Assembly: GCF_008831045.1 (NCBI RefSeq) | Contig: NZ_WAJS01000003.1 | Span: 49,167 to 113,166, forward strand | Direction of reading: 5' to 3' | DNA length: 64,000 bases | Source: Adlercreutzia muris | GTDB taxonomy: Bacteria > Actinomycetota > Coriobacteriia > Coriobacteriales > Eggerthellaceae | Part shown: positions 1-9,049 of the stretch, in pieces | How the letters are laid out: every line of letters begins with the position of its first letter | Numbering within the stretch: position 1 is the stretch's first letter | Position numbers and translations under genes: made by a program | Notes under the pieces: model-generated | Databases searched by the model: none | What the model saw: the letters and a program-made list of their open reading frames with translations, nothing else | What the model was told of the DNA's origin: nothing

Positions 1-2759
1 TCGGCGTCCTCGGGGTTCATCTCCAGGCGCGGGGCCGGCCACAGCTCGCGACACCAGGGCAGTTGCCGGTGCTCGGAGTGGAAGTACACGGGGATACGGC
101 GGCCGGTGGTGAGGATGATCGGGTACTCCTCCAGGTCGATGGTGCCGCTGCCGGCCGCGGACACGGGCGGCTCGTAGTTCGGCATCATCTCCTTGATGAC
201 GTCGAACTTGCCAGGCTCGGCCTCGTTGGCCATGTCGAGGCACAGCGTCTCGAACTGCATGGACCAGAAGCTCACCAAGCCCGTGGGGGTGGGACAGCCG
301 AAGTTGTTCACCGGCTGGCCCGTGGCGGGGTCGGTCGACCAGGGGGCGGCAGTGCAGGCATCCTTGCCCATGCGCATCCAGCCGGTCTCGAAGCGACGGT
401 AGGTGCCCCAGCGCTCCGGCTCTACTACCTTGGCGTTGATCCAGCCATTGTCCTGGAAGTCCTGACGGAAGTCCTCCCAGTGCTCCCACTTGCAGCCCGG
501 GTAGCGATCCGAGAAGCCCGACACCTCGTTATGGGCCTGGAACCAGTCCTCCAAGCGGTCGTCGTGCAGATAGGCACCCGGGGCGTCGCCGGCGATGTTG
601 GTCCAGGTGCCGTTGGGGTTGCCCTGCTTCTCCATGGCCTCGAAGATGAGGCGGTTGATGTCGTAGTCGAACTTCGTGTCGGCCGGCGGCTCGATGGCGC
701 GCTGGGTAAGCCCGATACCGCCCGAGGCGCCCTGGGACACGCGGATGCAGTTCAACTCGGTCCAGTGCTGGCAGGGCAGGATGATGTCGGCCATCTCGGT
801 GCCGGGGTGGTGGAACATGTTGATGTCCACCCAGAAGTCCAGCTGCGAGAGCGCCTCCCAGGCCAGGTTGGCGTTGGACATGTTCATGAACGAGCCGGAC
901 TCGTTGATGCCGCCGCGCAGGCGGTACTCGCCGTTGCCCAGACAGGCCTCCCAGATGAGGGTGGCATCAGCCCACTCGCCGTAGTAGGGCAGCATGGGGA
1001 ACTTGCTCGCGCCGATCATCTTGCCGTGCACATCGCGCTTGTCCGGAATGTTCATCGGATCGACGTCCACATCGGCAAGGTACATCGGCGGGCACATGGG
1101 CTCTCCGGTGAGCGCTCCCATGCCCTTCAGGGTGTACTTCACCTCTTCGGGCATGTTGGTGCCCGGAGCGGCCGTGGACTGCTCGTCCACAGGGGAGCGC
1201 GTGAGGCCGCGGTTGCCGGCAGGGCCGTCGAAGTTGCCCGAGGTGTAGATGAGGTTGCAGATGGCACGCACCGTCTGGGTGCAGTTGCCGATCTGGTCGG
1301 GGGCCAGCTGCAGGTGGATACCGCCGTTGCCGTAGGTCTGGCCCTCGGGACGGGTCAGCCACAGCACGCAGGTCTCCTCGATCATCTGCGGGTCGAGGCC
1401 CGTGATCTCGGCGGCCCACTCGGGGGTGCAATCGGCCACCGAGGCGGCCAGGTAGCTCCACACGGGACGGGCGGCGTGCTTGCTGCCGTCAGCCAGGGTC
1501 ACCTCGTGGGTGCCCTCCAGATCGAAGTCGATGCCGGCCTCCACGAGCTCGTTATAGGAGATGGGCGGCAGGTAGCCCTCCTGGGAGGTGCCGGCGTACA
1601 CCACTTCCATCTGATCGCGGGTGGGGGCCACGTGGTTGCAGCCCTGCCACTGGGTGGTGTCGGCGTCCCAGTACACCAGGCCGCCGGCGCCGTCGTTGGC
1701 GTTCTTGTTCCAGGCCATGAACTTGTGGGGGCTGCCGCCGGCCACCAGGTCGCTCTCCTTCAGAAGGCGCGTCTTCAGCTTCGTGCCGATGAGATCCTGC
1801 AGCGGGGGCACGGCGATGGGGGCCGTCAGATCCAGGTAGCGTCCGCCCGTGGGCTCCATGTCCTCCACCACCAGCAGCGAGGCGTCGGTCCAGCGCTTCA
1901 CGAACTCCCAGTCCACCAGGTCCTTTTCGATCATGACATGCTGCCAGGCCAGGGCGAGCGCCCCGTCGGTGCCCGGCTCCAGGTTCAGCCAGTAGTCCGC
2001 CTCCTTGCCCGAGCCGGACAGGCGCGGGTCGATGCAGATATGGGCCTCGGCATCGGTCATGCGGTCCACGAGGTTGCGGCAGCTGTCGTCGTAGTTGGAG
2101 TTCTCCGGCGCGGTGCCCCACTGCACGTAGACGCGCGGCCCGTCGCGCAGGGCCATCCATGGGGAGCCGTCCACGGAGCTGATCCAGCCCATGAGGCGGC
2201 GGGGGCCCTTGCAGATCTCCGAGGCCACGTGGGCGTTGGGAGTCTGGAACAGCCACTTGTAGAACGCATAGGGCCCATAGACCCACTGGCGGGACGTGCC
2301 GCACATGTTGAAGATGCACTCGCCGCCGTACTGGTCGATGAGCTCCTGGAACTTGGTGCCGATGGTCTCCATGGCCTCGTCCCAGGTGATGCGCACCCAG
2401 CCAGGGTCCTCGCCCTTGGGGTTGGTGCGCTTCATGGGATGGTAGATGCGGTCGGGGTGGTAGGCCGCCTGCAGCGACGACTGCGACTTGCCGCAGCAGT
2501 TGCCCGACGACTGGAACGACGACTGGTCGCCCTCCACCTTGACGGCGCGCCCGTTCTCCACCGTGACCCACACGCCGCACTCCATCTTGCCGCAGCCGCG
2601 GCAGCAGGTGCGCACGCGCTTGACCTCACTGCCCTTGCCCGGCGCCTCGGCATCCTCGGCGAGCGCCGCACCGGGCGCGGCACATCCGATGACCGCCGTG
2701 GCGGCCGTGGCCGCGGACAGCTTGGCGAAGGTACGGCGGCTCAGGTTGAGCTTACCCAT
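1..2759 (-). CDS. Tat-exported molybdopterin oxidoreductase, DMSO reductase family (3' end outside window)
   Basis: Catalytic subunit of a bis-MGD molybdoenzyme, expected to act outside the membrane as a terminal or substrate-specific reductase. The N-terminus carries a twin-arginine motif (SRRTF, residues 7-11) and a hydrophobic stretch. It is followed by a 4Fe-4S site with Cys at 52/53, 56, 61 and 88/89, then the molybdopterin oxidoreductase domain. About 919 residues are visible and the C-terminus runs off the left edge. The ATG at 2759 has an AGGAGAG-type ribosome site. It is divergent from two LuxR-type regulators, an arrangement common for substrate-specific reductases in Eggerthellaceae (family knowledge). 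Substrate and the residue that ligates Mo cannot be assigned from sequence alone. Electron-transfer subunits, if any, lie outside the window. Confidence 0.93.
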   Translation of the reverse strand, partial: MGKLNLSRRTFAKLSAATAATAVIGCAAPGAALAEDAEAPGKGSEVKRVRTCCRGCGKMECGVWVTVENGRAVKVEGDQSSFQSSGNCCGKSQSSLQAAYHPDRIYHPMKRTNPKGEDPGWVRITWDEAMETIGTKFQELIDQYGGECIFNMCGTSRQWVYGPYAFYKWLFQTPNAHVASEICKGPRRLMGWISSVDGSPWMALRDGPRVYVQWGTAPENSNYDDSCRNLVDRMTDAEAHICIDPRLSGSGKEADYWLNLEPGTDGALALAWQHVMIEKDLVDWEFVKRWTDASLLVVEDMEPTGGRYLDLTAPIAVPPLQDLIGTKLKTRLLKESDLVAGGSPHKFMAWNKNANDGAGGLVYWDADTTQWQGCNHVAPTRDQMEVVYAGTSQEGYLPPISYNELVEAGIDFDLEGTHEVTLADGSKHAARPVWSYLAASVADCTPEWAAEITGLDPQMIEETCVLWLTRPEGQTYGNGGIHLQLAPDQIGNCTQTVRAICNLIYTSGNFDGPAGNRGLTRSPVDEQSTAAPGTNMPEEVKYTLKGMGALTGEPMCPPMYLADVDVDPMNIPDKRDVHGKMIGASKFPMLPYYGEWADATLIWEACLGNGEYRLRGGINESGSFMNMSNANLAWEALSQLDFWVDINMFHHPGTEMADIILPCQHWTELNCIRVSQGASGGIGLTQRAIEPPADTKFDYDINRLIFEAMEKQGNPNGTWTNIAGDAPGAYLHDDRLEDWFQAHNEVSGFSDRYPGCKWEHWEDFRQDFQDNGWINAKVVEPERWGTYRRFETGWMRMGKDACTAAPWSTDPATGQPVNNFGCPTPTGLVSFWSMQFETLCLDMANEAEPGKFDVIKEMMPNYEPPVSAAGSGTIDLEEYPIILTTGRRIPVYFHSEHRQLPWCRELWPAPRLEMNPEDA

Positions 2760-2959
2760 CTCTCCTCCTTTTGTCTCTCTTCTCTTCTGGAAGCCGCTGG
2801 CGCGGTCTCCCACGTTGACATGGTGGCAAAATCGGGGCGCCGTCGCATCATATGTTTGCCATGATTTTTGAGTTTTACCAGTTCAATTCCTTATTTGTCC
2901 AGGAAAAAGATGGGCGCTTCCCCAAGCTTTTCCCACTATAATTTTCTCGGGAGAATAGG

Positions 2960-4570
2960 GTGGATTTCCAGGGGAAGAACACGGTGCCGCCCGCTCGCTC
3001 CATGGTTGCCAGTCAAGTCGAGGGGGCTCGCGTGAGATTCGACTACATCGCAGAGAACCTGCGCGCCCGACGCGCGGAAATCGGCTCGCACCCGCTGTCC
3101 CCGGATCGCGTGCTCGGCTTCACGCTCATCCGGGGCTGGGTGTACCTCATGTTCGTCGGCGCGGCCGCCAGCTCCATGACGTGGACCGGCGAGGCCCTCC
3201 CGCCCGTCTTCTATACCGTCTCCACGGCGAGCCTGTGCGCCGTGCTCCTGGCGAGCGCCCTGGCCGGCAGCCGCTTCGTCCAGCTGATGCTGCACCCTGC
3301 CGCCCGGCTCGCCGGGCCCGTGCTCACCAGCGGGGGCACCCTGCTTTTGGCCTCCTCGGTCGGCGAGAGCGGCGCGGCCCTCATGTGCGGGCTTCTGGGA
3401 GCCCTCACCACGGGCATCGGCTCGGGCATCATCGATCTGGGCTACGGCGAGCTGTACCGCAACGAGCCACCGGCCCGCACCACCTTCGAGGTGCCCCTGG
3501 CCTTCTTCCTAGCCGCCGTGGTGTTCTCCCTCGTCATCGCACTGCCGCCGACCGCGGGCTGCGTCGTCTGCTCGCTTTTGCCGGCCATTTCCGGATGGAT
3601 CCTCTTCGGCCGCGAGCATGCCTGGTCCCGCAAGCACCGCGCCAGCGTGTTGCCCATCGATTTCGACCTGAAGTCCTTCGCCTGGCGCATCGGCGTGTGC
3701 GCCTGTTTGGTGGGCGTGGCCGACGGCATGGTGCGAGCTGCCTTCCTCTCGTCCAACAACCTGAGCATGCACATGTTCCTGCAATGGCCCCTGGCAGGAG
3801 CGGGGCTGCTCACCATGGCCATCGTCTACGGTGCCGCCATCTTGAGCTCCGAGCAGAGCGCCCGCACCATCTACAAGGCCGCCATCTTCGTCATGGCCTT
3901 CTTCTTCATGCTGCTGCCCGCGTTCACCGGCGCCCAGGATATGGAAAGCGTGCTGGCCCTGGCCGGCTACGGCACTTTCAACGTGCTCATCTGGATGCTG
4001 CTGGCGGAAATCTCCTACACCTACCGGCTCTCCTCCACCGAGGTCTTCGGCATCGGCTGGGCCATGGTGACCTTAGGGGTGCTGCTCGGTTCCATCGCCG
4101 GAACCATCGTGGATCAGTTCGCCCCGTTCACGCCCCAGTTCTTGAGCCTCATCGCCCTGGTCGCCACCATGGCCGTGCTCCTGTCGTTTCTGTTTGTGTT
4201 TCGCGAGAGCGACCTCATCGATCTGACCGAGGAGCCCGACGGCGACAACGCGGGCGCCATCGAGAAGGCCGCGGAAAGCCCGAGCTCCGAGGGGGTCGTC
4301 GCAGTGGCCGGCGAGTCGGGCGGCGACGAGGGTCGCCGGCCCCGCTTCCACGACCGCTGCCTGGAGGTGGCCGCCGCCTTCGAGTTATCGCCGAAGGAGA
4401 CCGAGGTCATGACCTTGTTCGCCAAGGGCCGATCGGCCGCCCGCATCCAAGAGGAGCTGTTCATATCGAAGGGCACCGTGAGCACACATCTGCGCCACAT
4501 CTACCAGAAGATGGACGTTCATTCCAAGCAGGAGCTCCTCGACGTCATCGAAGACCGCGACCGGAAGTGA
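2960..4570 (+). CDS. LuxR-type regulator with multi-span membrane N-terminus
   Basis: Membrane-anchored transcription factor of 536 residues. Roughly residues 50-410 form about 10-12 hydrophobic helices. An acidic linker follows, then a C-terminal LuxR helix-turn-helix (about 472-530, containing SPKETEVM and GTVSTHLRHIYQKM). This architecture is frequent in Eggerthellaceae and usually sits beside the reductase it controls. The start taken is GTG 2960, with GGGAG six bases upstream. ATG 3002 and GTG 3032 are alternatives, and the latter follows a GAGGGGG. The gene is divergent from the Mo enzyme and 133 bases upstream of a second regulator of the same type. The ligand is unknown; sensing by the membrane part is inference. 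Confidence 0.9.
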   Translation: MDFQGKNTVPPARSMVASQVEGARVRFDYIAENLRARRAEIGSHPLSPDRVLGFTLIRGWVYLMFVGAAASSMTWTGEALPPVFYTVSTASLCAVLLASALAGSRFVQLMLHPAARLAGPVLTSGGTLLLASSVGESGAALMCGLLGALTTGIGSGIIDLGYGELYRNEPPARTTFEVPLAFFLAAVVFSLVIALPPTAGCVVCSLLPAISGWILFGREHAWSRKHRASVLPIDFDLKSFAWRIGVCACLVGVADGMVRAAFLSSNNLSMHMFLQWPLAGAGLLTMAIVYGAAILSSEQSARTIYKAAIFVMAFFFMLLPAFTGAQDMESVLALAGYGTFNVLIWMLLAEISYTYRLSSTEVFGIGWAMVTLGVLLGSIAGTIVDQFAPFTPQFLSLIALVATMAVLLSFLFVFRESDLIDLTEEPDGDNAGAIEKAAESPSSEGVVAVAGESGGDEGRRPRFHDRCLEVAAAFELSPKETEVMTLFAKGRSAARIQEELFISKGTVSTHLRHIYQKMDVHSKQELLDVIEDRDRK

Positions 4571-4703
4571 GTCCAGGCCGATAAGCCGCGCCGGGAAACC
4601 GAGGCGGGCCATGTCCGGACTCGCGCACCCCCGCCCTACGCGAGACCGCCTTTTTCCTTTTTGCGAGCGTTCAGTATAATAGCGGGCTGTAAGGAGAGGG
4701 GGT

Positions 4704-6227
4704 ATGGGCTTGAACAGGGAGAGTGCGCACCTGAACGGACGCGGGGCGCTTATTGCCGTAGGCGCCGGCCTGAACCTGAGCACGTACGGACTGGGCGTAT
4801 GGGGCGAGAACGTGCTGCTGTCGAGTGGGACCTTCGTGGGGCCCGCTCTGGCAACGCTCGCGGAAACCTACCTCCTCTTCGCCGCGCTCGGGCTGTTTGC
4901 CGCCCTCATCCTGCGCATCGCCATCGCCGCTTGCACCGGACAGAGCAACCGCTTCTACTTGGTCTGCGGCCTGGGCCCCATGATCGTGGCGGCCGTGCTG
5001 TTCGGAAGCGGCCTGTGGAACGCCTCGGGACTGCTCATAGCCCTGGCCGCCTTCTGCACCGGCTGGTCCTTTGCCTGCCAGAGCCTGTTCTGGATGAGCG
5101 CCCTGTCTTTCGAGCCAGGCCAGATGCGAACGGTCTTTCCGCTGGAACTCCTGGTCGCGGCCGTGGTGAATGTCGTGTTCGTCGCAGGATTTCTGAACCT
5201 GCAGGCCATCTTTCTCGGCGCTGGCATCGCGCTGTCCGCTGCGGCAAGCGTACTGCTGTTGCACGGGGACGCCCAGCGGGAGCACCCTGCCGTGGCGGCA
5301 CCGAGCAGGGCGCTCCAGAGCCGATACCTGCCCGGGTTTCGCCAACTGGCGGAAGTGCTGTTCTGCGTCGTGGCCCTGCAGACCATCGCGCCCACCCTCA
5401 ATTACATGGGACTTTCCGGCGCCCTGCCGCCCGAGCAGCAGCAGCTGGCCATCATCGCCGCTAAAATGGCAGCCGCCGTAACTCTCGTGGCCATCCTGCA
5501 CTGGTCGCGAGCGCCGCTGTACTCGGTGCAGGTGTTCAAGGTGGTCACGCCCGTGCTCATCCTGCTGCTGTTCGCCGTGCCCTTTGCCAGCGCCGGTTAC
5601 CTGTTCGCGCTGCTCGTAGGCGGCTCCTGCCTGCATTTCATCGTGACCAACTCGCTGTTCTGCATCGATGCCGTGGCCATCGCCCGACGGCGCGGGCTCG
5701 TCTTCGAGCTCTTCTACGGCACCGGTTACTTCGCGCTCATGGCCTTCTGCTCGGTACTCGAGAAGGTGATGCCCACCCTGCTGGCCGCCTCGTCGTCAAT
5801 GGAACTGCTGCTCGTGTTCGGCGTGTTCTTCTGCGTCTATGCCCTCAGCATGGCCTTCGTCGCGGTGCGGCGCCGCCGGCGCGACAGCGGCGGAGACGGC
5901 GCCGAGAACACGACCGCTCCCGCTTCCCCGCCCTCCTCCGAGCCGACCGTGACGACTGACGCCGAACGGGTGGCCGCCGTGCAGGCGCACTGCGGCTTGT
6001 CTGATCGCGAGGCCGAGATCGTGCTCCTCATGATGCACGGGCGCAACGTGCCGGCCATTGCCGAGGCGCTGGTCATCTCCCAGAACACCGTGCGCACCCA
6101 CGTGAAGCGCATTTACCGCGCCTGCGGCGTCCACTCCCGCCAAGAGCTCATCGCCCGCTGCGAAACCGAGGAATCTCAGGGTCATAGCGACGGTCCCCCA
6201 GCTAAATCACCTAGTAATCCATCATAA
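4704..6227 (+). CDS. Second LuxR-type regulator with multi-span membrane N-terminus
   Basis: A 507-residue protein built like its upstream neighbour: about ten or more hydrophobic helices in residues 10-390, a short basic/acidic linker, and a C-terminal LuxR HTH (about 433-492, with SDREAEIV and NTVRTHVKRIYRACGV). ATG 4704 follows AAGGAG by seven bases. It lies between the first regulator and the exported flavoprotein reductase, so it may control the reductase while the first controls the Mo enzyme. That pairing is inference. The two regulators resemble each other in layout but clearly differ in sequence, so recent tandem duplication is unlikely. Confidence 0.9.
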   Translation: MGLNRESAHLNGRGALIAVGAGLNLSTYGLGVWGENVLLSSGTFVGPALATLAETYLLFAALGLFAALILRIAIAACTGQSNRFYLVCGLGPMIVAAVLFGSGLWNASGLLIALAAFCTGWSFACQSLFWMSALSFEPGQMRTVFPLELLVAAVVNVVFVAGFLNLQAIFLGAGIALSAAASVLLLHGDAQREHPAVAAPSRALQSRYLPGFRQLAEVLFCVVALQTIAPTLNYMGLSGALPPEQQQLAIIAAKMAAAVTLVAILHWSRAPLYSVQVFKVVTPVLILLLFAVPFASAGYLFALLVGGSCLHFIVTNSLFCIDAVAIARRRGLVFELFYGTGYFALMAFCSVLEKVMPTLLAASSSMELLLVFGVFFCVYALSMAFVAVRRRRRDSGGDGAENTTAPASPPSSEPTVTTDAERVAAVQAHCGLSDREAEIVLLMMHGRNVPAIAEALVISQNTVRTHVKRIYRACGVHSRQELIARCETEESQGHSDGPPAKSPSNPS

Positions 6228-6314
6228 TCACCCATTTTGAGACACGGCGGCGCCCCCTTCGTGCCCTATGGTTTCCCTGTCGCGGAAAGCGACGAGAGAC
6301 CAAGGAGGGAACCT

Positions 6315-8588
6315 ATGTCGAAGATCACCCGAGGCGGGCTGTCCCGCCGCCAGTTCCTGACCGGATCGGCGATCACCGCCGGCGCCGTAGCATCGCTCGG
6401 TTTGGCTGGCTGCGCCCCGAAGGCCCCAGCCGAGGCACCGGCAGCCGGAAGCGACCTGGCCGCCACCGGCGAGGACGCCGCCAACGTGCGCGCCCATGCG
6501 GCCCAGCTCAACCCCCAGGGCGAGCCGAAGCCCGTGCAGAACACCACCTGCCCCTCGCTATTCACCGAATGGAAGATGGGAGCGCTCACCCTGCCCAACC
6601 GTGTGGTGAAGTCGGCCGCTGGCTACATCGGCGTGACGAGCCAGGGTATCACTGGCGATTTGCATATGCAGCACTATGGTAAGCTGGCCGCCGGTGGCGC
6701 ATCAGTGGTGTACTGCGATGACTTCGCAGAACTCTACGATCATTTCCGCGCCATTCCCGACGTGGGCAAGTTCACCGACTGGACCGATGCCGACCTGACC
6801 GCCTTCGCCCAGAACATCAAGGACAACGGTGCCGCCGCCGGTTACCAGCTGGCCACCATGGGCCTCGTGTTCAGCGGTTTCGAGCCCGACCCCACGGCCA
6901 TCTTCCAGTCCTCGGACTGCATGGATATGACGGCCGAGGAGATCCAGAACCTCATCGCCGACACCATCAAGGCCGCCGCCACCCTGAAGCGCTGCGGCTT
7001 CGATTGCGTGGAGATCAACGCCGCCGGCGAGAATATCGGCCAGACCTTCATGTCCCGCAACCGCAACAAGCGCGAGGACGACTACGGTCCGCAGACCTTC
7101 GAGAGCCGCACCCGCTTCGTCTGCGAGATCGTGCGCGGCATCAAGGCCGAATGCGGTGCCGACTTCCCTGTCCAGGTGCTCATCAACGGCGTTGAGGAGA
7201 ACGACAAGGCCATCGGCGACTCCGCCCTCTTCACCACCGTGGAGGAGAACAAGGAGATGTGCAAGCTCATCGAGGCCGCTGGCGCCGACTCGCTGCATAT
7301 CCGCATCGGGCCCTGCGGCCAGCACGTCGCCGAGTTTGCCGGCGACCTGTACTTCTGCGGCACCGGCATCGAGGGCACCACAGGCTACGGCACCCAGTTC
7401 GACTTTACTCGCCACTGGCAGGGCATGCTGAAGGCCGATCAGTCGGGCCTCGGCGTCATGGTGCCCGTGGCCGCCGAGATCAAGAAGGCCGTGAGCATTC
7501 CCGTGGGCGCGGTCACCTACATGGACCCGGCTCGCGATCCGGAGTATTTCGAGGGGTTCATCGCGGGCGGCGATCTGGACTTCATCCTCATGAACCGCCC
7601 GCTTTCCGTGGACTACGACTACCTGCACAAGCTGGAAGAGGGCCGCATCGACGAGATCCGCCCCTGCACCCGCTGCATGCACTGCCATTGGGATGCGGCC
7701 GACGACGGAAACCTCACCTTCAGCTGCCGCACCAACGCCGCGCACCCCTTCCGCTTCGTCACCGGCCAGCTAACCGGCGGCTACGACCCCGAGCCGGCCG
7801 CGACGGCCAAGAACGTCGTCGTAGTGGGCGCAGGACCCGCCGGCTTGGAGGCAGCGCGTGTGGCCGCCGAGCGCGGACACGCTGTGACCCTCTACGAGAA
7901 GAAGGGCTCTGTGGGAGGCCTTCTGGAATTCGCCAACAACGTGAAGGGGCCCCACGAGAACCTGAGCGTGCTGCGCAACTACTTCGAGCGTCAGATGGAG
8001 CTACTCGGCGTGAACGTGGTGCTGAACACCGAGGCCACGGCCGACACCATCGCCGAGGCGGCCCCCGATGCCGTGATTCTGGCCACAGGCGGCGTGCGCG
8101 ACAGCCTGGGCCTCGACGAGACGGCCGGCACGAACGTGGTGGGCATCGATGACTTCATGATGGCCGATATTGCCGAGGAGGTTGTCGTGGTCGGATCGAA
8201 CGCCCAGGCCATCGACGCGGCCATGTATCTGCTGGCCCAGGGCAAGCACGTGTCGGTGGTCACGCCGAGCGCGGCGGGCACCATCGGCGCCGGCCACTCC
8301 TTCTGGGTGAAGACCTTCACCCAGCCCAACATGAAGGCCCTCGGCGTGCGCTTCTGGCCCGAGGCCGAGGTGGTGGCCGTGAACGATGGCACCGTCACCG
8401 TGAAGACGGCTACGGGCATCCAGCAGGAGATTCCCTGCGGCACCGTCGTGGAGGCCCTGGACAGCCTGCCCAACGGCTCCCTCGCCGAAGGCCTGACCTG
8501 CGAGGTGGTCACCGTGGGCGATGCCGCCCGGCCCTTCAACATCGGCGAGGCCATCTGCTCCGCCAACGCCGCCGCCCGCGCCCTCTAG
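6315..8588 (+). CDS. Tat-exported lipoprotein-like OYE/FAD ene-reductase
   Basis: A 757-residue enzyme of the 2,4-dienoyl-CoA reductase / trimethylamine dehydrogenase type. Its order is a Tat signal (SRRQFLTG, about residues 10-17) ending in a lipobox-like LAGC, an old-yellow-enzyme TIM barrel with FMN site (about 70-450), and a 4Fe-4S cluster motif with Cys spacing C-x2-C-x2-C-x13-C near residue 455. A Rossmann FAD/NAD domain follows (VVVGAGPAGLEAA, about 500) and then a second dinucleotide fold. It is expected to reduce activated C=C bonds. ATG 6315 has AAGGAGGG upstream; a longer open frame from 6237 lacks this. It follows two membrane LuxR regulators. The substrate is unknown. Export of a three-cofactor enzyme is notable. 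Confidence 0.9.
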   Translation: MSKITRGGLSRRQFLTGSAITAGAVASLGLAGCAPKAPAEAPAAGSDLAATGEDAANVRAHAAQLNPQGEPKPVQNTTCPSLFTEWKMGALTLPNRVVKSAAGYIGVTSQGITGDLHMQHYGKLAAGGASVVYCDDFAELYDHFRAIPDVGKFTDWTDADLTAFAQNIKDNGAAAGYQLATMGLVFSGFEPDPTAIFQSSDCMDMTAEEIQNLIADTIKAAATLKRCGFDCVEINAAGENIGQTFMSRNRNKREDDYGPQTFESRTRFVCEIVRGIKAECGADFPVQVLINGVEENDKAIGDSALFTTVEENKEMCKLIEAAGADSLHIRIGPCGQHVAEFAGDLYFCGTGIEGTTGYGTQFDFTRHWQGMLKADQSGLGVMVPVAAEIKKAVSIPVGAVTYMDPARDPEYFEGFIAGGDLDFILMNRPLSVDYDYLHKLEEGRIDEIRPCTRCMHCHWDAADDGNLTFSCRTNAAHPFRFVTGQLTGGYDPEPAATAKNVVVVGAGPAGLEAARVAAERGHAVTLYEKKGSVGGLLEFANNVKGPHENLSVLRNYFERQMELLGVNVVLNTEATADTIAEAAPDAVILATGGVRDSLGLDETAGTNVVGIDDFMMADIAEEVVVVGSNAQAIDAAMYLLAQGKHVSVVTPSAAGTIGAGHSFWVKTFTQPNMKALGVRFWPEAEVVAVNDGTVTVKTATGIQQEIPCGTVVEALDSLPNGSLAEGLTCEVVTVGDAARPFNIGEAICSANAAARAL

Positions 8589-8797
8589 CGAGCCCCGGCG
8601 AAGCGATGTCCATCCATACCATCTGACAGCCGAGAACACCAGGGGCCCTTCACCGCTTGTGCGGTCCCCGGTGCCTCGGACAAGCTGCACCCTCCCGAGG
8701 CGGGCGACTCACCCAGATCGCCCGCCTCCCTTCGACGAATCTCGCCCTTGGCTCTCCCGTCCGTGGCATGATGCCCCGTCGAAGAGGGGAGGCCTCC

Positions 8798-8974
8798 ATG
8801 AACATCAACCAATTGGAATGGTTCTGCCTGGCGCGTGAATCCCTCACCCAGCGCTTCATGACCACGAGCCTGTACGCCTTGGGCGTGCGCCCCTACACCC
8901 ACGCTTCCATCACCTCGGTGGCCGACGGCTTCGCCACCGTGCACGGGAAGGCCCATCGGCCGCTTCGGAAATGA
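8798..8974 (+). pseudogene. LysR-type regulator remnant with internal deletion
   Basis: A 58-codon frame with a good ribosome site (GAGGGGAGG) starts exactly like a LysR regulator: MNINQLEWFCLA, the opening of the winged HTH. After about 17 residues it jumps to sequence resembling the distal part of a LysR ligand-binding domain (YALGVRPYTHASITSVADG). It then ends shortly after. The simplest reading is an in-frame deletion that removed about 200 or more residues. The frame stayed open, so a short peptide could still be made. It follows the flavoprotein reductase gene, so the intact ancestor may once have regulated it (inference). Confidence 0.6.
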
Positions 8975-9049
8975 CGGCAGCGACGAGACCCCAGACGGAG
9001 AGGCGACTCCGAACCGCGGTCCGCGACTTGGCGCCAACGCCGTCTGTCC

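Noticed and set aside
63..2864. Long open frame on the plus strand (933 codons) opposite the Mo enzyme
   Set aside because: It is a shadow of the high-GC minus-strand gene. Its product has no recognisable domain, while the minus-strand product has a Tat signal and 4Fe-4S motif.
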